A stretch of DNA of 64,000 nt, from assembly GCF_000805335.1 (NCBI RefSeq), contig NZ_KN708638.1, positions 5,347,884-5,411,883 on the forward strand. The letters are read 5' to 3'. Shown here one piece after another: positions 61,253 through 64,000 of the stretch. This stretch comes from Streptomyces sp. CT34. GTDB taxonomy: Bacteria; Actinomycetota; Actinomycetes; Streptomycetales; Streptomycetaceae. Below the pieces are notes generated by a model. That model saw nothing but the letters and a program-made list of their open reading frames with translations. It was not told the DNA's origin and did no database searches. Made by a program: the position numbers and the translations under genes. Numbering within the stretch: the first letter of the stretch is position 1; every line of letters begins with the position of its first letter.

Positions 61253-62356
61253 ATGGAGCGCTCCACACACCCCGGCCTCGACCTGTCGCTCGATTCGGCC
61301 GCGCTCACCGCGCGGCTGGTCGACTTCCCGTCCGAGAGCGGCAACGAGAAGGACCTCGCCGACGCCGTCGAGCAGGCCCTGCGCGCACTGCCGCACCTGA
61401 CCGTCGACCGGCACGGCAACAACGTCGTGGCCCGCACGAACCTGGGCCGCGCCGAGCGGGTGGTGCTCGCCGGGCACCTGGACACCGTGCCGATCGCGGA
61501 CAACGTACCCTCCCGGCTCGACGAGGACGGCGTCCTGTGGGGCTGCGGCACCTGCGACATGAAGTCCGGGGTCGCCGTCCAGCTGCGGATGGCCGCCACC
61601 GTCCCCGCCCCCAACCGCGACCTGACCTTCGTCTTCTACGACAACGAGGAGGTCGCCGCGCACCTCAACGGCCTCGGCAAGGTCGCCGACGCCCACCCCG
61701 ACTGGCTCGCCGGCGACTTCGCCGTCCTGCTGGAGCCCTCCGACGGGCAGGTGGAGGGCGGCTGCCAGGGCACCCTCCGGGTCCTGCTGCGCACCAGCGG
61801 GGAGCGCGCGCACTCCGCGCGCAGCTGGATGGGCGCCAACGCCGTCCACGCCGCCGCCCCCATCCTGGCGAAGCTCGCCGCCTACGAGCCGCGCCGCCCG
61901 GTCATCGACGGCCTGGAATACCACGAGGGCCTCAACGCGGTACGGATCGAGGGCGGGGTGGCCAACAACGTCATCCCGGACGCCTGCACCGTCACCGTCA
62001 ACTTCCGCTACGCGCCCGACCGCAGCCCCGAGGAGGCGGTGGCGCACGTCCGCGAGGTCTTCGCCGACTGCCCCGTCGACGAGTTCGTGGTGGACGACCA
62101 CTCCCCGGGCGCGCTGCCCGGTCTGGCACACCCGGCCGCCAAGGCGTTCATGGAGGCCGTCGGCGGCACCGCGATGCCCAAGTTCGGCTGGACCGACGTC
62201 TCCCGCTTCAGTGCGCTGGGCGTCCCGGCCGTCAACTACGGTCCCGGCTACTCCCTGCTCGCGCACAAGAAGGACGAGCGCGTCGAGGTCGCCCGGATCC
62301 TGCACTGCGAGGAGCGGCTGCGCGCCTGGCTGACCGACCAGCCGCCGGTGGGCTGA
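61253..62356 (+). CDS. dapE: Succinyl-diaminopimelate desuccinylase DapE
   Basis: A 367-residue M20-family di-zinc hydrolase that releases LL-diaminopimelate. Metal and catalytic residues are visible in LAGHLDTVPIADN, GCGTCDMKSG, FYDNEEVAAHLNG and LEPSDGQVEGG. The dimerisation domain has RTSGERAHSARSWMGANAVH. It works after DapC in the succinylase branch, and its promoter is shared back to back with the wall-lytic protein gene. No ribosome-binding site. Confidence 0.92.
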   Translation: MERSTHPGLDLSLDSAALTARLVDFPSESGNEKDLADAVEQALRALPHLTVDRHGNNVVARTNLGRAERVVLAGHLDTVPIADNVPSRLDEDGVLWGCGTCDMKSGVAVQLRMAATVPAPNRDLTFVFYDNEEVAAHLNGLGKVADAHPDWLAGDFAVLLEPSDGQVEGGCQGTLRVLLRTSGERAHSARSWMGANAVHAAAPILAKLAAYEPRRPVIDGLEYHEGLNAVRIEGGVANNVIPDACTVTVNFRYAPDRSPEEAVAHVREVFADCPVDEFVVDDHSPGALPGLAHPAAKAFMEAVGGTAMPKFGWTDVSRFSALGVPAVNYGPGYSLLAHKKDERVEVARILHCEERLRAWLTDQPPVG

Positions 62357-62502
62357 CCGCCGGCCCCTCCGCGGCGGACCGGCCGCCGGCGACCTGGTGG
62401 ACCGGCGGCCGACCGGTCGCATACCGGCGGAATTCCCCTGCGCTTCACGCGGGCGGATCTACGCTGAAGTGGCAATCGATCTGCCTGCGGAGGGAGCACG
62501 TC

Positions 62503-63255
62503 ATGGCCAACCCCGAGGGAGCACCCGTCCCGGAGGAGCAGCGGCTGGGCCCCGTACTGCGCCGTCACGACCAGGTGCAGACCGGCACGACGGACCAGCG
62601 GCTGCTGGATTCCGAAGGCCCCTCCGAGTGGGTGCACACCGACCCCTGGCGCGTGATGCGCATCCAGTCGGAGTTCGTGGAGGGCTTCGGCGCGCTGGCC
62701 GAGCTGGGCCCGGCGGTGAGCGTCTTCGGCTCGGCCCGTACGCCGCGCGGTTCGGCGGAGTACGACGCCGCGGTGCGGATCGGCGGGGCGCTGGTCAAGG
62801 CCGGCTTCTCGGTGATCACCGGCGGCGGTCCGGGCGCCATGGAGGCCGTCAACAAGGGCGCCAGTGAGGCCGGTGGGACCTCCGTCGGGCTCGGCATCGA
62901 GCTCCCCTTCGAGCAGGGGATGAACGACTACGTCAACCTCGGGGTCGACTTCCGCTACTTCTTCGTCCGCAAGACCTGCTTCGTGAAGTACGCGCGCGGG
63001 TTCGTCGTCCTCCCCGGCGGGCTCGGCACCCTGGACGAGCTCTTCGAGGCGCTGACCCTCGTCCAGACCCGCAAGGTCACCCGCTTCCCGATCGTGCTGT
63101 TCGGCACGGACTACTGGAGCGGGCTGGTCGGCTGGCTGCGCGAGACCCTCGTCGCCCAGGGGAAGGCGTCGCCGCACGACCTGGAGCTGTTCCACATCAG
63201 CGACGACGTGGACGAGGCGATCGCGCTGGTGACGAAGGAGGTCGGCATCCAGTGA
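62503..63255 (+). CDS. LOG/TIGR00730 family Rossmann-fold protein
   Basis: A 250-residue protein of the LONELY GUY-like family. The nucleotide-binding motifs are SVFGSARTPRGS, VITGGGPGAMEAVNKGA and VLPGGLGTLDELFEALT. The last holds the PGGxGTxxE signature of cytokinin-type phosphoribohydrolases, which cut nucleotide 5'-monophosphates to base and ribose phosphate. Physiological substrate in Streptomyces unknown. GGAGGGAG is about 7 bp before the ATG. Its stop codon lies inside a 20-bp tandem duplication. Confidence 0.87.
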   Translation: MANPEGAPVPEEQRLGPVLRRHDQVQTGTTDQRLLDSEGPSEWVHTDPWRVMRIQSEFVEGFGALAELGPAVSVFGSARTPRGSAEYDAAVRIGGALVKAGFSVITGGGPGAMEAVNKGASEAGGTSVGLGIELPFEQGMNDYVNLGVDFRYFFVRKTCFVKYARGFVVLPGGLGTLDELFEALTLVQTRKVTRFPIVLFGTDYWSGLVGWLRETLVAQGKASPHDLELFHISDDVDEAIALVTKEVGIQ

Positions 63256-63273
63256 AGGAGGCCGGCATCCGGT
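63234..63273. repeat. 20-bp tandem duplication across a stop codon
   Basis: GAAGGAGGTCGGCATCCAGT (63234-63253) is followed directly by GAAGGAGGCCGGCATCCGGT (63254-63273), two mismatches. The TGA stop at 63253-63255 spans the junction. Confidence 0.85.
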
Positions 63274-63336
63274 TCGGCGCTGCCCGGCGGTACGGCGCCG
63301 GCCGCCGGTAGGCGCCCGTCCGGCGGTAAGTCAGGG

Positions 63337-63381
63337 GCGGACGGGCCGTACGCGGACGGGCCGTACGCGGACGAGCCCTCC
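63337..63381. repeat. Three 15-bp tandem repeats
   Basis: GCGGACGGGCCGTAC at 63337 and 63352, and a diverged third copy (GCGGACGAGCCCTCC) at 63367. Non-coding. Confidence 0.8.
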
Positions 63382-63499
63382 TTACGGCTCTGTCCGGCGG
63401 GCCGGGGCCGGGGGCGGGCCGCCGGGGCTGGCCCCGAACCGCGGCGATGCGGCATGGCCGCGCGCCGGCGCCGTCCGGCACGGACGCTTCGGCCGCGAC

Positions 63500-63618
63500 C
63501 GCGGTAATCGACCGGCCGCGGTGATTGACCGGCCGTGGTAATCGACCGGCTCCGGGAACGAACCGGCCCCGGTAATCGACCGGCCCCGGGAATGAATCGC
63601 CCGCGGTAATCGGGAATA
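63500..63618. repeat. Seven tandem copies of a 17-bp repeat
   Basis: Units at 63500, 63517, 63534, 63551, 63568, 63585 and 63602 follow the consensus CGCGGTAATCGACCGGC, with the last unit diverged at its end. They fill the tail-to-tail gap between the LOG-like gene and folP. No coding capacity is supported. Confidence 0.88.
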
Positions 63619-63704
63619 CCGCCCCCGCCCATCCCGTTGTGGCCCCGCAGGGGGCGTGGCCATCCCCTACGGGATCTGTTCCCACGCCCCCGGGGGCGAC
63701 CCCC

Positions 63705-64000
63705 TCAGGCCAGTCCGCGGCGGGCGACCGCCGGGGGCCGGTGGCCGGCGATCGAGGCCACCATGTCGAGGACCTGCCGGGTCTCGGCGACCTCGTGGAC
63801 GCGGTAGACCCGGGCGCCGAGCCAGGCGGACACCGCGGTGGTCGCCAGGGTGCCCAGCACCCGCTCCCTGACCGGCTTGTCGAGGGTCTCGCCGACGAAG
63901 TCCTTGTTGGACAGCGAGACCAGCACCGGCCACCCGGTCTCCGCCATCTCGCCGAGCCGCCGGGTCGCCTCCAGGCTGTGCCGGGTGTTCTTCCCGAAGT
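63705..64000 (-). CDS. folP: Dihydropteroate synthase FolP, C-terminal part (cut by window edge)
   Basis: The last 97 residues of dihydropteroate synthase, which joins pABA to a pterin in folate synthesis. The visible part reads FGKNTRHSLEATRRLGEM, then WPVLVSLSNKDFVGETLDK with the pABA/pterin-loop Lys-type region SxKxF altered to SNKDF, then SAWLGARVYRVHEVAETRQV, the conserved RVHdV motif. The 5' part lies beyond the right edge. Convergent with the LOG-like gene. Confidence 0.88.
   Translation of the reverse strand, partial: FGKNTRHSLEATRRLGEMAETGWPVLVSLSNKDFVGETLDKPVRERVLGTLATTAVSAWLGARVYRVHEVAETRQVLDMVASIAGHRPPAVARRGLA

Overview
The window is chromosomal DNA from a Streptomyces-like actinomycete. 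GC is very high and third codon positions are almost all G or C. Starts are often GTG and sometimes TTG. The window carries typical Streptomyces genes: two peptide importers of which one has the bldK gene order, mshB for mycothiol, several SpoIIE-type phosphatases and anti-sigma-like ATPases, dapC/dapE, and a 7Fe ferredoxin. No rRNA, tRNA or CRISPR array was seen. As I remember it, the gene order (second sdh locus, bldK, mshB, fdxA-dapC-dapE-folP) follows the S. coelicolor core chromosome.

Left part (0-23.8 kb): a LysR regulator, serB, a SWIM zinc-finger protein, a Uma2-type nuclease-fold protein, a GntR/UTRA regulator, an APC permease, a tiny SPOR protein and a NUDIX hydrolase. After the NUDIX gene lies a 114-bp palindromic repeat element. 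Next come a small HATPase protein and a large PAS-PAS-GAF-SpoIIE-HATPase protein that share the same ATPase module. On the minus strand follow an unusual succinate dehydrogenase operon (small protein, five-helix membrane subunit, SdhA, SdhB) and a Tat-exported amidohydrolase. Then a peptide-binding lipoprotein with a large hydrophilic insert, and typA with a strong terminator.

Middle (23.9-42.8 kb): a plus-strand oligopeptide importer (SBP, two permeases, two ATPases) and a minus-strand importer in bldKA-B-C-D-E order flank an accessory island (about 29.6-36.4 kb). The island holds two XRE regulators, a degenerate resolvase-like protein, an acidic-tailed protein, a secreted ricin-type protein, a truncated flavoprotein and a chain of very small coupled genes. 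Among the well-supported genes of the window I found in-frame TTA codons only in three island genes. This suggests bldA-dependent, developmentally timed expression.

Right part (43-64 kb): an S9 peptidase, a small membrane protein, mshB with a DUF6113-like partner, and a repeat-containing protein with a peptidoglycan-binding-type C-terminus. An ABC-2 exporter is coupled to a histidine kinase, with its response regulator beyond a strong hairpin. Further on are a membrane SpoIIE phosphatase, a SirB1-type protein, a GNAT acetyltransferase, fdxA-dapC (lysine/diaminopimelate), a secreted protein, a lysozyme-like membrane protein divergent from dapE, a LOG-like protein and the end of folP. Seven genes appear to be transcribed leaderless from TAnnnT -10 boxes placed 6-7 nt before the start codon.
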